NCBI GenBank assembly: GCA_023458055.1
Contig: JAEXAW010000006.1
Span: 248,001 to 312,000 of the forward strand
Source of the DNA: Pseudomonadota bacterium
GTDB taxonomy: Bacteria; Pseudomonadota; Alphaproteobacteria; Sphingomonadales; Sphingomonadaceae
Reading direction: 5' to 3'
DNA length: 64,000 nucleotides
A program made the translations under genes and the position numbers. The notes beneath the pieces are model-generated. The model saw nothing but the letters and a program-made list of their open reading frames with translations. It was not told the DNA's origin and searched no databases. Shown piece by piece: positions 1 to 7,720 of this stretch. Positions within the stretch are counted from its first letter, which is position 1; each line of letters begins with the position of its first letter.

Positions 1-291
1 ATCCCGACCTTGCTCAATTCGCTTTATTACGGGCCGCTTTATGCGAGCGTGCAAGGATTGGTCGCGCCGCAGGCTCGCGCAATGGCAAGCGCGGTCTTGT
101 TGTTCGCGCAAAACCTCATTGGCCTTGGGTTGGGCCCGCTCTTCTTCGGCATGTTGTCGGACCATTTCAAACCGATGGCCGGAGAAGAAAGCGTGCGCTG
201 GGTGTTGTATGCGGCGGCGTGGCTCGGGATCATCCCGGCGCTGTTCTTTTGGCGCGCAAGCTTGCGGCTAGGGGCCGAGCTTAAAAGCTGA
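1..291 (+). CDS. MFS transporter, C-terminal end (partial)
   Basis: The reading frame is open from base 1, so the gene starts outside the window; 96 residues remain. They form the last two or three membrane segments of a major facilitator permease: a helix following QARAMASAVLLFAQN, a glycine-rich helix (GLGLGPLFFGMLSDHF) with the loop GMLSD typical of MFS proteins, and a final helix ending in FFWRASLRL. The pattern resembles spinster-like MFS carriers common in sphingomonads, but the substrate cannot be told from this fragment. No U-run terminator follows the stop codon. Confidence 0.8.
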   Translation: MPTLLNSLYYGPLYASVQGLVAPQARAMASAVLLFAQNLIGLGLGPLFFGMLSDHFKPMAGEESVRWVLYAAAWLGIIPALFFWRASLRLGAELKS

Positions 292-306
292 AAACGCTTG
301 CGGGGT

Positions 307-461
307 GCGAACTTTGGGAAGTTTGATGAAACCGGTCGATGTGTGAATGGGCACGAACATTGTGAACTTTCACGGCGAAACGAAAAACCGCGTCGAGCGT
401 GAACTTTGTCAATTTCGCAGAATAGACGTGATTGATGGACAGAATGATCTTTGTGAACTTT
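307..461. repeat. Spaced GTGAACTTT repeats in spacer
   Basis: The spacer between the MFS gene and the next gene (292-512) holds three exact copies of GTGAACTTT, at 362-370, 399-407 and 453-461, and one variant GCGAACTTT at 307-315. Starts are 55, 37 and 54 bases apart. The first exact copy is extended into the dyad GTGAACTTTCAC. No known operator was recognised. On the minus strand the unit reads AAAGTTCAC and falls in a short open frame giving repeated KFT-like residues, so a decayed coding repeat is as likely as a binding-site array. Confidence 0.55.
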
Positions 462-512
462 GGCGCCAACCCCCGCCACGGGAAAGAGAGGTGACGGGGC
501 AGAAAGATAGTC

Positions 513-881
513 TTAGCGGCGGTTCCAGTTGCTGCGCGAACTATCGCGATAGTCGTTGCGATAATCGTTACGGTCGTTTTTCTCGTAACGGATGCTGCGC
601 TTCAGCGCATCGAGGCGGCGATCAATGTCGGCACGCTCGCGCGTGGTGAATTGTCCGCCCGAGCGACGATACTGGTTTTCGAGCCGGTTGATCTGCGCAA
701 GCTGGCTGTTGAGCCGGCGCGCTTCTGTGCGGCTCAACCGGCCTTGCGCATAGCTTCGATCAATCTGGTTCTGCAGTTGCGCCTGGCGCTGGTTAAGATT
801 GCCATAGGGCGCAGCCTGCGCTGCAATCGGGGTTGCAAGTGTAGCCGCAGCGGCAAGGCTGACGAGAAGAGCTTTATTCAT
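513..881 (-). CDS. Small secreted Arg/Gln-rich protein, unknown function
   Basis: The product has 122 residues with a clear Sec signal peptide: MNK, a hydrophobic core (LLVSLAAAATLATPI) and an AQA-A cleavage site near residue 23. The mature part is charged and rich in Gln, Arg and Asn (repeated LNQRQAQLQNQI- and NDYRNDYRD-like stretches) and is probably helical in its first two thirds. Such small periplasmic proteins are common in sphingomonads, often annotated only as hypothetical. I do not assign a function. The start ATG at 881 is preceded by AAAGGA in the leader, which is paired inside a hairpin (see 887-925), so translation may be controlled. Confidence 0.75.
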   Translation of the reverse strand: MNKALLVSLAAAATLATPIAAQAAPYGNLNQRQAQLQNQIDRSYAQGRLSRTEARRLNSQLAQINRLENQYRRSGGQFTTRERADIDRRLDALKRSIRYEKNDRNDYRNDYRDSSRSNWNRR

Positions 882-886
882 CGGGC

Positions 887-925
887 TAATCCTTTCATGT
901 TCGGTTATGAACAGGCCAAGGATTA
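887..925 (-). promoter_or_regulatory. Leader stem-loop masking the Shine-Dalgarno
   Basis: TAATCCTT (887-894) and AAGGATTA (918-925) are exact inverted repeats, and inside them ATGTTC (897-902) pairs with GAACA (909-913). In the minus-strand mRNA the 3' arm contains AAAGGA, the only good Shine-Dalgarno, five bases before the outer stem ends and the ATG at 881. A two-part stem hiding the ribosome site is the layout of RNA thermometers or other translational switches. The structure is read directly; the regulatory role is inferred. Confidence 0.5.
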
Positions 926-1017
926 GGGCGGGTCTGTCGCTCCAATGTGGCGGAGTGGGACAAAAATTGTCGAAACTTGTCGCAAAAGTGCAGCGGCAGC
1001 CGCCTATGCTGCGACAC

Positions 1018-2196
1018 TCATTGCTTGCGGCTTAACTCACGCATCGCATCGTCGAGGCCGTCGAGGGTCAGGCCGTACATCCGCCCGTTCATCAGTTGCT
1101 TGATGAGCTGGACCGACTGGGCATAGGCCCAATGCTGTTCGGGCGAGGGGTTGAGCCAGATGGTCGCAGGGTAGGTGTTGACGACACGCTGGAGCCAGAC
1201 GGCGCCCGCTTCCTCGTTAAAATGTTCGACCGAACCGCCAGGGTGGGAGATTTCGTAAGGGCTCATCGCCGCATCGCCGACGAAGATGACCTTATAGTCA
1301 TGGCCATATTTGTGAAGCACATCCCAGGTCGGGGTGCGCTCGGAAAAGCGGCGGTTATTATCCTTCCACACACCTTCGTAGAGGCAGTTGTGGAAGTAGA
1401 AAAATTCGAGGTTCTTGAACTCGCTGGTCGCAGCCGAGAACAGTTCTTCGCACAATTTGATAAACGGGTCCATCGACCCGCCAACGTCCAGGAAGAGGAG
1501 GAGTTTGACCGCATTATGCCGTTCCGGGCGCATCTTGATATCGAGCCAGCCCTGTCGCGCGGTGCCCTCAATGGTCGCGTCGATGTCAAGCTCGTCGGCG
1601 GCTCCTTCGCGGGCGAACCGGCGCAACCGGCGCAGCGCCACCTTGATGTTACGCGTGCCCAGCTCGCGGGTGGAATCGAGGTTTTTAAACTCGCGCTTGT
1701 CCCATACCTTGACCGCGCGCTTGTGGGTGCTTTCGCCGCCGATCCGCACGCCTTCGGGGTTATAGCCCGAATTACCGTAAGGCGAGGTGCCGCCAGTGCC
1801 GATCCATTTATTGCCGCCCTGATGACGCTCTTTCTGCTCCTCAAGCCGCTTTTTGAGCGTGTCCATAATCTCGTCCCACGAGCCGAGCGACTTGATCTCT
1901 TCCATTTCCTCGGGCGTCAGGAATTTTTCGGCGACGGCCTTGAGCCAATCTTCGGGGATTTCGGCGGTCTCATTGCCATAGCTGGTCTCGATTCCCTTGA
2001 AGACTTTGCCGAACACCTGGTCGAACCGGTCGAGCAAGCCTTCGTCCTTCACGAAGGTTGCGCGCGCGAGATAATAAAATTCCTCCGGCCGGCGTTCGAT
2101 GACGTCGCGTTCGAGCGCTTCGAGCAGGACCAAATGCTCTTTGAGCGAGGCCGGGATTCCTGCGGCGCGCAGTTCGTCGATGAAGGAAAAGAACAT
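1018..2196 (-). CDS. VWA domain protein, CoxE-like
   Basis: The product is 392 residues if it starts at the ATG at 2196, which gives MFFSFIDELRAAGIPAS, the usual beginning of this family; the open frame extends 16 codons further upstream without a better start. The N-terminal half is helical and charged; the C-terminal half is a von Willebrand A fold with a metal-site motif DVGGSMD (slightly off the DxSxS consensus) and a later GDAAMSPYE strand. VWA proteins of this type work with MoxR AAA+ ATPases, probably as substrate adaptors or assembly factors. The matching MoxR gene lies at 3798-4640 on the same strand, separated by a plus-strand gene. Partner is family knowledge plus proximity; the target is unknown. 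Confidence 0.85.
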   Translation of the reverse strand: MFFSFIDELRAAGIPASLKEHLVLLEALERDVIERRPEEFYYLARATFVKDEGLLDRFDQVFGKVFKGIETSYGNETAEIPEDWLKAVAEKFLTPEEMEEIKSLGSWDEIMDTLKKRLEEQKERHQGGNKWIGTGGTSPYGNSGYNPEGVRIGGESTHKRAVKVWDKREFKNLDSTRELGTRNIKVALRRLRRFAREGAADELDIDATIEGTARQGWLDIKMRPERHNAVKLLLFLDVGGSMDPFIKLCEELFSAATSEFKNLEFFYFHNCLYEGVWKDNNRRFSERTPTWDVLHKYGHDYKVIFVGDAAMSPYEISHPGGSVEHFNEEAGAVWLQRVVNTYPATIWLNPSPEQHWAYAQSVQLIKQLMNGRMYGLTLDGLDDAMRELSRKQ

Positions 2197-2334
2197 GGAT
2201 TCAATGCTAGCCCTGCCGTGGCTGCTAAGCCAGCAAAAATGCATGGAGGCGAAATTGTAACATAAATTTGACGCGAACGGACTTTACTCAAGCTATTATT
2301 AACCAATTTGCCCGAAATGAGAGGGCCAACACGC

Positions 2335-3777
2335 ATGAAAAAAAGGGAGTCGCCAAGCGTGAAAATGGAACGGGTTGCCGGTACGGCTTTGGCGGATGAT
2401 AGTGCTGCCGAAGATTGTGGCCGACTGGCGGTAGGATGTGCAGATGCGTCAGCCCGCATCGACGGTGTGGTCGCGGGGCTCGCCGCGCAATTGGATAAGC
2501 TTGCCACACTCGAATCGACCATGGCGTCGCTCGAAGCTGACCAATCGCGCGTTGCGGATTCGACGGACGAGGCGAAAGCATTGTCCGAACGCGCGCGCTC
2601 CAGCCTGGATCAGGGCGCGGAGCATGTCGTGCAATCGCTTGCCGATTTTCGCGAACTTACCGATCTCGTGGTGCGGCTCGGCAACCATGTGACCAATTTT
2701 GCAAGCGTGATGGAGCAGGTACGCCGGGTTAGCGGCAGCATCGAAAATATTGCCAAGACCACCAATATGCTGGCGCTCAATGCCTCGATTGAAGCGCACC
2801 GCGCGGGAAATGCAGGGCGCGCCTTCAGCGTCGTCGCCGCCGAGGTCAAGAAGCTCGCCGACGATACCCGCAAAGCCACCGATGAAATCAACCATGCCGT
2901 CGACAAGCTGTCCGATGAAGCAGGGGGCTTCATCACCGAACTCGATAAGGGCGTGGCCAAAAGCCATGAGGCGCAAAACGACTTTAACACGGTCAACAGT
3001 TTCCTTGAGCAGGCGACCGGCTTGTTCCAGTCGATGGACGAGCAGAGCGATCAAATTTCGCGCAATGCCGCATCGATCCACGCGCGTTCGGCGCAGGTAA
3101 AGGGTGCGCTCGCCGATTTTGCGGACGAGGTACGGTCAAGCGCGGGCAGGCTCGATGATACGCGCAACCGGGTGCTAGACATGAAGGGCATGTCAAACCG
3201 CGTGTTCAATGCGCTGGTTCGCCACGGCGCATCGCTCGATGACCAGCAGATGGTGCAGACGGCGCTCGCCTATACAGAACGGTTGGTGGACCTTGCCGTT
3301 TCGGGCTTGAAGTCGGGAGCCTTGGCGGAGTCCGATCTTTTCGACCAGAATTACCAACTTATCCCGGGATCGCAGCCGCCGCGTTTCACCACCCGGCTGA
3401 CGCCTTGGGCCGACAAGACCTGGCGTCCGGTGCTCGATGAGATCGCGACGAGGGACTCACGCATTTATGGCACGGTGTGTTCGGATATGAACGGTTGGCT
3501 GCCGACGCATCTTACCGCCAAATCGCGTCAACCGACTGGCGATCTTGACCATGATACGCAGTTCTGCCGCAATGGTCGCAAGGTTCTTGAGCCGGAAGAT
3601 CGTGCCGCCAAGGCGAGCACGGACCCGTTCTGCGTCGCGGTTTATCGCCATGACCTCGACAGCACGCGCTATGCGGTACTGCGCAACGTCTATGTACCGA
3701 TGGTGATCAACGGGCGGCGCTGGGGCGATTTCGAGCTTGCCTACGTACTCGACGGGGTGGCACCGTTCCGGGATTAA
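2335..3777 (+). CDS. Soluble methyl-accepting chemotaxis-like protein
   Basis: The protein is 480 residues from the ATG at 2335, which has GAGAGG about seven bases upstream; a TTG at 2308 would add nine residues and is less likely. There is no membrane segment. Residues about 60-240 form a coiled-coil signalling region with a chemoreceptor hairpin tip near residues 137-182 (KTTNMLALNASIEAHRAGN, then AFSVVAAEVKKLADDTRKAT). The C-terminal third, about 310-480, is a separate globular domain seen in other cytoplasmic receptors, with Cys and aromatic residues and a final RNVYVPMVINGRRWGDFEL strand; its ligand is unknown. It lies between the minus-strand VWA and MoxR genes. A TTAACCAA sequence at 2299 resembles a CtrA half-site. 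Confidence 0.85.
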   Translation: MKKRESPSVKMERVAGTALADDSAAEDCGRLAVGCADASARIDGVVAGLAAQLDKLATLESTMASLEADQSRVADSTDEAKALSERARSSLDQGAEHVVQSLADFRELTDLVVRLGNHVTNFASVMEQVRRVSGSIENIAKTTNMLALNASIEAHRAGNAGRAFSVVAAEVKKLADDTRKATDEINHAVDKLSDEAGGFITELDKGVAKSHEAQNDFNTVNSFLEQATGLFQSMDEQSDQISRNAASIHARSAQVKGALADFADEVRSSAGRLDDTRNRVLDMKGMSNRVFNALVRHGASLDDQQMVQTALAYTERLVDLAVSGLKSGALAESDLFDQNYQLIPGSQPPRFTTRLTPWADKTWRPVLDEIATRDSRIYGTVCSDMNGWLPTHLTAKSRQPTGDLDHDTQFCRNGRKVLEPEDRAAKASTDPFCVAVYRHDLDSTRYAVLRNVYVPMVINGRRWGDFELAYVLDGVAPFRD

Positions 3778-3797
3778 GCGTTACGGGGTTCTAAGTC

Positions 3798-4640
3798 TCA
3801 CTGGCCGCGACGGGCCATGAAGGCGAGTCGTTCGAACAACATGATGTCCTGCTCATTTTTGAGAAGGGCACCATGGAGCGGCGGGATCGCCTTGGTCGGA
3901 TCGCGGTTCTGGAGGACATCGAGCGGCATGTCTTCATGCAGCAACAGCTTCAGCCAGTCGAGCAGTTCGCTGGTCGAGGGCTTCTTCTTGAGACCGGGGA
4001 CTTCGCGGACATTATAGAAAATTTCGAGCGCCTTTTGCACAAGGATTTTCTGGATGCCGGGGAAGTGCACGTCGATGATTTCCTGCATCGTGTCGCGTTC
4101 GGGGAACTTGATATAATGGAAGAAACAGCGGCGCAGAAACGCGTCGGGCAGCTCTTTCTCATTGTTGGAGGTGATGACGACGATAGGCCGTTCTGCGGCT
4201 TTTACCGTTTCGCCGGTCTCGTAGACAAAGAACTCCATGCGGTCGAGTTCCTGCAGGAGGTCGTTCGGAAATTCGATATCGGCCTTGTCGATTTCGTCAA
4301 TCAGCAGCACCGGGAGTTCGGGCGAAGTGAACGCCTCCCACAATTTGCCGCGCTTGATGTAATTGCGGATGTCATGGACCCGCTCTTCGCCGAGTTGGCC
4401 ATCCCGCAGCCGCGCAACCGCGTCATATTCATAGAGGCCCTGCTGCGCCTTGGTGGTCGATTTGATGTTCCATTCGATCAAGGGCGCGCCGGTCGCCTTG
4501 GAGATTTCATGCGCGAGGACCGTCTTGCCCGTACCCGGTTCACCCTTGATGAGGAGCGGTCGGCGCAAGGTAACCGCCGCGTTGACCGCGACCTTGAGAT
4601 CGTCGGTTGCGACATAATCTTTGGTGCCTTCAAAACGCAT
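3798..4640 (-). CDS. MoxR-family AAA+ ATPase (CoxD-like)
   Basis: The product is 280 residues from the ATG at 4640 (MRFEGTKDYVATDDLK), with GAAGGG eight bases upstream; a GTG at 4667 is too close to its AAGGA. A Walker A motif GEPGTGKT and a Walker B motif LLIDEIDKAD are visible, followed by VVITSNNEKELPDAFLRRC, the sensor/arginine-finger region. The C-terminal part is the small lid domain. MoxR proteins are chaperone-like ATPases that activate metal-enzymes or envelope complexes with VWA partners; the CoxE-like gene at 1018-2196 is the likely partner. Its client protein is not encoded nearby. Confidence 0.88.
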   Translation of the reverse strand: MRFEGTKDYVATDDLKVAVNAAVTLRRPLLIKGEPGTGKTVLAHEISKATGAPLIEWNIKSTTKAQQGLYEYDAVARLRDGQLGEERVHDIRNYIKRGKLWEAFTSPELPVLLIDEIDKADIEFPNDLLQELDRMEFFVYETGETVKAAERPIVVITSNNEKELPDAFLRRCFFHYIKFPERDTMQEIIDVHFPGIQKILVQKALEIFYNVREVPGLKKKPSTSELLDWLKLLLHEDMPLDVLQNRDPTKAIPPLHGALLKNEQDIMLFERLAFMARRGQ

Positions 4641-4766
4641 CGCTGATGACCCTTCGCCGATGTTCACTCCTTGAACATAAGGAGCATGGGAAATCGTTCG
4701 ATAGGATAGGCAATCCGCGCTGGCAAGCGCGGCGTTTCGGGCGATTGAGATGCCGTTACGGCATGC

Positions 4767-5456
4767 TTAGCTGGCGCGGCGCGCTTCCTCGCGGGCAGAA
4801 AGAATATCCCACAGGCCGCGATGCTGGCTCAGAACCTGCTGAGCACCAAAGGTCATCGCGCGCTCAATCGCCTCTGTCTGGGCGAAGCTATTGACCAGCT
4901 CCGCGGTTTTGCGAACATCGGGGAGGAGGCAGGGCGGGGGAATAAGGTCGAGCCGATCTGCTGCACTGTCGAGAATAGCGCGCATGGTGAGCCAGTCTAG
5001 CGAGAGCGCAATAGCTGCCGCCAACGCGCAGCCATTGCGCTCCGATTGGGCCAGCGTTTCGAGCGCATGGCGCTGTGCGGCAATCGCGGCCTCGAATTGA
5101 GCCTGACCGACGGTGCTGGGAATAGGTCCGGCAGCCACGGCGAGTTTGGCGAGGTAGGAACGCTCTTGCACAAACGCGTCCGCGGCTTCTGTCAGCCATT
5201 GCCGCGCGGGCGTGTCCGTGATTTTGAGGGCGGCATGATCCATGACGCCGGGGTGACGGCCATGAAGCACGCACAAATAATGCGCGACATCAGCAAGGTT
5301 GCGTTGCACCTGGCGATCATTGAGCAGCCGACCGGACAGGATATAGCTGTGGCTGCCGGTGCCGTCGCTCGCCACCAGAGCATCGAGCGTTTCCGCCATG
5401 CTGCGCTTGCTCTCATGGTTCGGTTGCTGTTGCATCCGGCGCTCTTGATCCCTCAT
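4767..5456 (-). CDS. Conserved hypothetical protein
   Basis: The open frame codes for 229 residues; alternative ATG starts lie at codons 8 (5435) and 20 (5399) and none has a strong ribosome site, so the N-terminus is uncertain. The protein is soluble, Ala- and Leu-rich and mostly helical. It contains YLCVLHGRHPGVMDHA near residue 85, a long helix with QRHALETLAQSERNGCALAAA, and a DLIPPPCLLPD turn. I do not recognise a domain with confidence; proteins of this kind sit near rpoD in sphingomonads. The base composition matches its neighbours, so nothing suggests recent transfer. Confidence 0.65.
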   Translation of the reverse strand: MRDQERRMQQQPNHESKRSMAETLDALVASDGTGSHSYILSGRLLNDRQVQRNLADVAHYLCVLHGRHPGVMDHAALKITDTPARQWLTEAADAFVQERSYLAKLAVAAGPIPSTVGQAQFEAAIAAQRHALETLAQSERNGCALAAAIALSLDWLTMRAILDSAADRLDLIPPPCLLPDVRKTAELVNSFAQTEAIERAMTFGAQQVLSQHRGLWDILSAREEARRAS

Positions 5457-5597
5457 GTTCGAACCACCGCTTCGCCGGTTCGACGTTGTGTTGCAGCAGC
5501 GGCATTAATCTAAAGGGGTAAATATGCGGTTTACGATGACGTCAGATTTGGGGGATTTTCCACATATAGGATAAAAAATAATAGTTTAATTAAACAA

Positions 5598-5629
5598 AAA
5601 TGGCGGAGTGATCGCTCACCCCGCCATTT
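5598..5629 (-). terminator. Rho-independent terminator of rpoD
   Basis: AAATGGCGG (5598-5606) pairs with CCGCCATTT (5621-5629); after one A/C mismatch GTGA pairs with TCAC around the loop TCGC. On the minus strand the hairpin is followed by TTTTGTTTAATT, a good U-rich tail. It lies 25 bases beyond the rpoD stop codon. Confidence 0.8.
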
Positions 5630-5653
5630 ATTGAATTCAAGCGATTCGATCTC

Positions 5654-7666
5654 TTATTGATCGAGGAAGCTCCGCATTTTGCGGCTGCGCGAAGGGTGCT
5701 TGAGCTTCCGCAGCGCCTTTGCCTCAATCTGGCGAATACGCTCGCGCGTCACGCTGAATTGCTGACCGACTTCCTCAAGCGTGTGGTCGGTGTTCATCCC
5801 GATGCCGAAGCGCATCCGTAACACGCGCTCTTCACGCGGCGTGAGCGAGGCGAGAACGCGGGTGACCGTCTCCTTGAGGTTAGCCTGGATGGCCGCATCC
5901 ACGGGGATGATCGCATTCTTGTCCTCAATGAAATCGCCGAGGTGCGAATCTTCTTCGTCGCCAATGGGCGTTTCAAGGCTGATCGGCTCCTTGGCGATTT
6001 TCATCACCTTGCGGACCTTTTCCAGCGGCATGGAAAGGCGCTCGGCCATTTCTTCCGGCGTCGGCTCGCGGCCTTGCTCGTGAAGGAACTGACGGCTCGT
6101 GCGGACCAGCTTGTTGATCGTTTCGATCATATGCACCGGAATACGAATCGTGCGCGCCTGATCCGCGATAGAACGCGTGATCGCCTGACGAATCCACCAG
6201 GTTGCGTAGGTCGAGAATTTATAGCCGCGGCGATATTCAAACTTATCGACGGCTTTCATGAGGCCGATATTGCCCTCCTGAATGAGGTCGAGGAACTGAA
6301 GGCCGCGATTCGTATATTTTTTGGCGATGGAAATAACGAGGCGCAGATTGGCTTCGACCATTTCCTTCTTGGCGATGCGCGCTTCACGTTCGCCCTTTTG
6401 CACCATGTTGACGATACGGCGGAACTCGCTGAGCGCCATGCCGGTCGCTTGCGCAATTTCGCTGATTTCGCTGCGAATCCGGTCGACGGCTTTCACTTCA
6501 TTATCGGCAAAAGCGGCCCATTTCTTGTCGATCTTACCGACCTTTTCGAGCCAAGAATCATCAAGTTCATGGTTCACATATTCGTCGAGGAACGACTTGC
6601 GCGACACTTTATGACGCTCGGCCAATCGCAACATCTGACCCCCGAGCGCGGTCAAGCGCCGGTTATAGCTATAAAGCTGGTCGACCAGATATTCGATCTT
6701 GGCGCCGTGGAACTGCACGCTTTCGACTTCGGCGGTGAGGTCTTCGCGCAGCTTATGATACTTCTTTTCGTCCGACGACGACAATTCACCGCCTGCGCTC
6801 ATCGCTTCGAGCCGCGCCTGCTGGAGCTTAGAGAATTTTTTGAACAAGGCCGTGATGTTGGCGAATTTTTCCAACGCGCCGGGCTTCAACAGCTCTTCCA
6901 TCGCCGCGAGGCTGAGCGTGTTGTCCTCATCGTCATCATCGCTCGGGCGGGGCGTGCGGCGTTCGGTCAGTTCATCCTCTTCATCATCGGACGATTCTTC
7001 CTCGACATCCTCCTCTTCCTTGTAGGAAGGACCCGCTGTCTTTTCCGAAATCTCACCGTCATCGTCACCCTCTTCGTCGTCGCTGAGGCTTTCGGGCGCC
7101 GGATCCTTGGAGAGCATCGCGTCGAGGTCGAGAATTTCACGCAGCTGCATTTCGCCATCGTTGAGCGCGTTTGACCAATCAATGATCGCGTGGAAGGTGA
7201 TGGGGCTTTCGCACAGGCCGAGGATCATGGTGTCGCGACCAGCCTCAATGCGCTTGGCAATCGCAATTTCGCCTTCGCGGCTGAGGAGCTCAACCGCGCC
7301 CATTTCGCGCAGATACATGCGCACGGGATCGTCAGTGCGATCAACCGTTTCCTTCTTCTTTTCGGCAACATTGGGCTGCGCGCCCATCGACGCGCCGTCA
7401 ATGTCGTCATCGACCGGCGTTTGCTCGTCGGCTTCTTCCTGGACGTCTTCGTCGCTTTCGACGATGTTGACACCCATTTCGGAGATAGCCGACATGATGT
7501 CTTCGATTTGCTCCGACGACATCTGATCCTGAGGCAGCGCCTCGTTCAACTCATCATAAGTGATGTAGCCGCGCTTCTTGGCCTTGGCGATGAGCTTCTT
7601 GACCGATGCTTCATTGAGATCGAGCAGCGGTGCATCGCTGCTATTTTTGTCGTTACCGTCCGCCAT
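5654..7666 (-). CDS. rpoD: RNA polymerase primary sigma factor RpoD
   Basis: The 670-residue product starts at the ATG at 7666 (MADGNDKNS) with AAGGA upstream; the frame is open 18 codons further but without a better start. Region 1.1 (about 15-70) reads VKKLIAKAKKRGYITYDELN. Region 1.2 follows (DPVRMYLREMGAVELLSREGE), then a long, strongly acidic non-conserved insert, region 2 (NLRLVISIAKKYTNRGLQF ... YATWWIRQAITRSIAD), region 3, and region 4 with the helix-turn-helix TLEEVGQQFSVTRERIRQIE. It binds core RNA polymerase and recognises housekeeping promoters. It follows dnaG by 54 bases, the usual order of the macromolecular-synthesis operon, and ends in a terminator. Confidence 0.98.
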   Translation of the reverse strand: MADGNDKNSSDAPLLDLNEASVKKLIAKAKKRGYITYDELNEALPQDQMSSEQIEDIMSAISEMGVNIVESDEDVQEEADEQTPVDDDIDGASMGAQPNVAEKKKETVDRTDDPVRMYLREMGAVELLSREGEIAIAKRIEAGRDTMILGLCESPITFHAIIDWSNALNDGEMQLREILDLDAMLSKDPAPESLSDDEEGDDDGEISEKTAGPSYKEEEDVEEESSDDEEDELTERRTPRPSDDDDEDNTLSLAAMEELLKPGALEKFANITALFKKFSKLQQARLEAMSAGGELSSSDEKKYHKLREDLTAEVESVQFHGAKIEYLVDQLYSYNRRLTALGGQMLRLAERHKVSRKSFLDEYVNHELDDSWLEKVGKIDKKWAAFADNEVKAVDRIRSEISEIAQATGMALSEFRRIVNMVQKGEREARIAKKEMVEANLRLVISIAKKYTNRGLQFLDLIQEGNIGLMKAVDKFEYRRGYKFSTYATWWIRQAITRSIADQARTIRIPVHMIETINKLVRTSRQFLHEQGREPTPEEMAERLSMPLEKVRKVMKIAKEPISLETPIGDEEDSHLGDFIEDKNAIIPVDAAIQANLKETVTRVLASLTPREERVLRMRFGIGMNTDHTLEEVGQQFSVTRERIRQIEAKALRKLKHPSRSRKMRSFLDQ

Positions 7667-7720
7667 TATGATCCTTGCTTCCAAACCGTCCGGCCCGCCG
7701 AGACGCGCCATAATCCACAA

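Noticed and set aside
281..469. 62-codon minus-strand frame with KFT-like repeats
   Set aside because: No ribosome site or recognised domain; treated as spaced repeats in a spacer.
5942..7174. 410-residue open frame antisense to rpoD
   Set aside because: No ribosome site, no domain, and the sense strand codes for the primary sigma factor.
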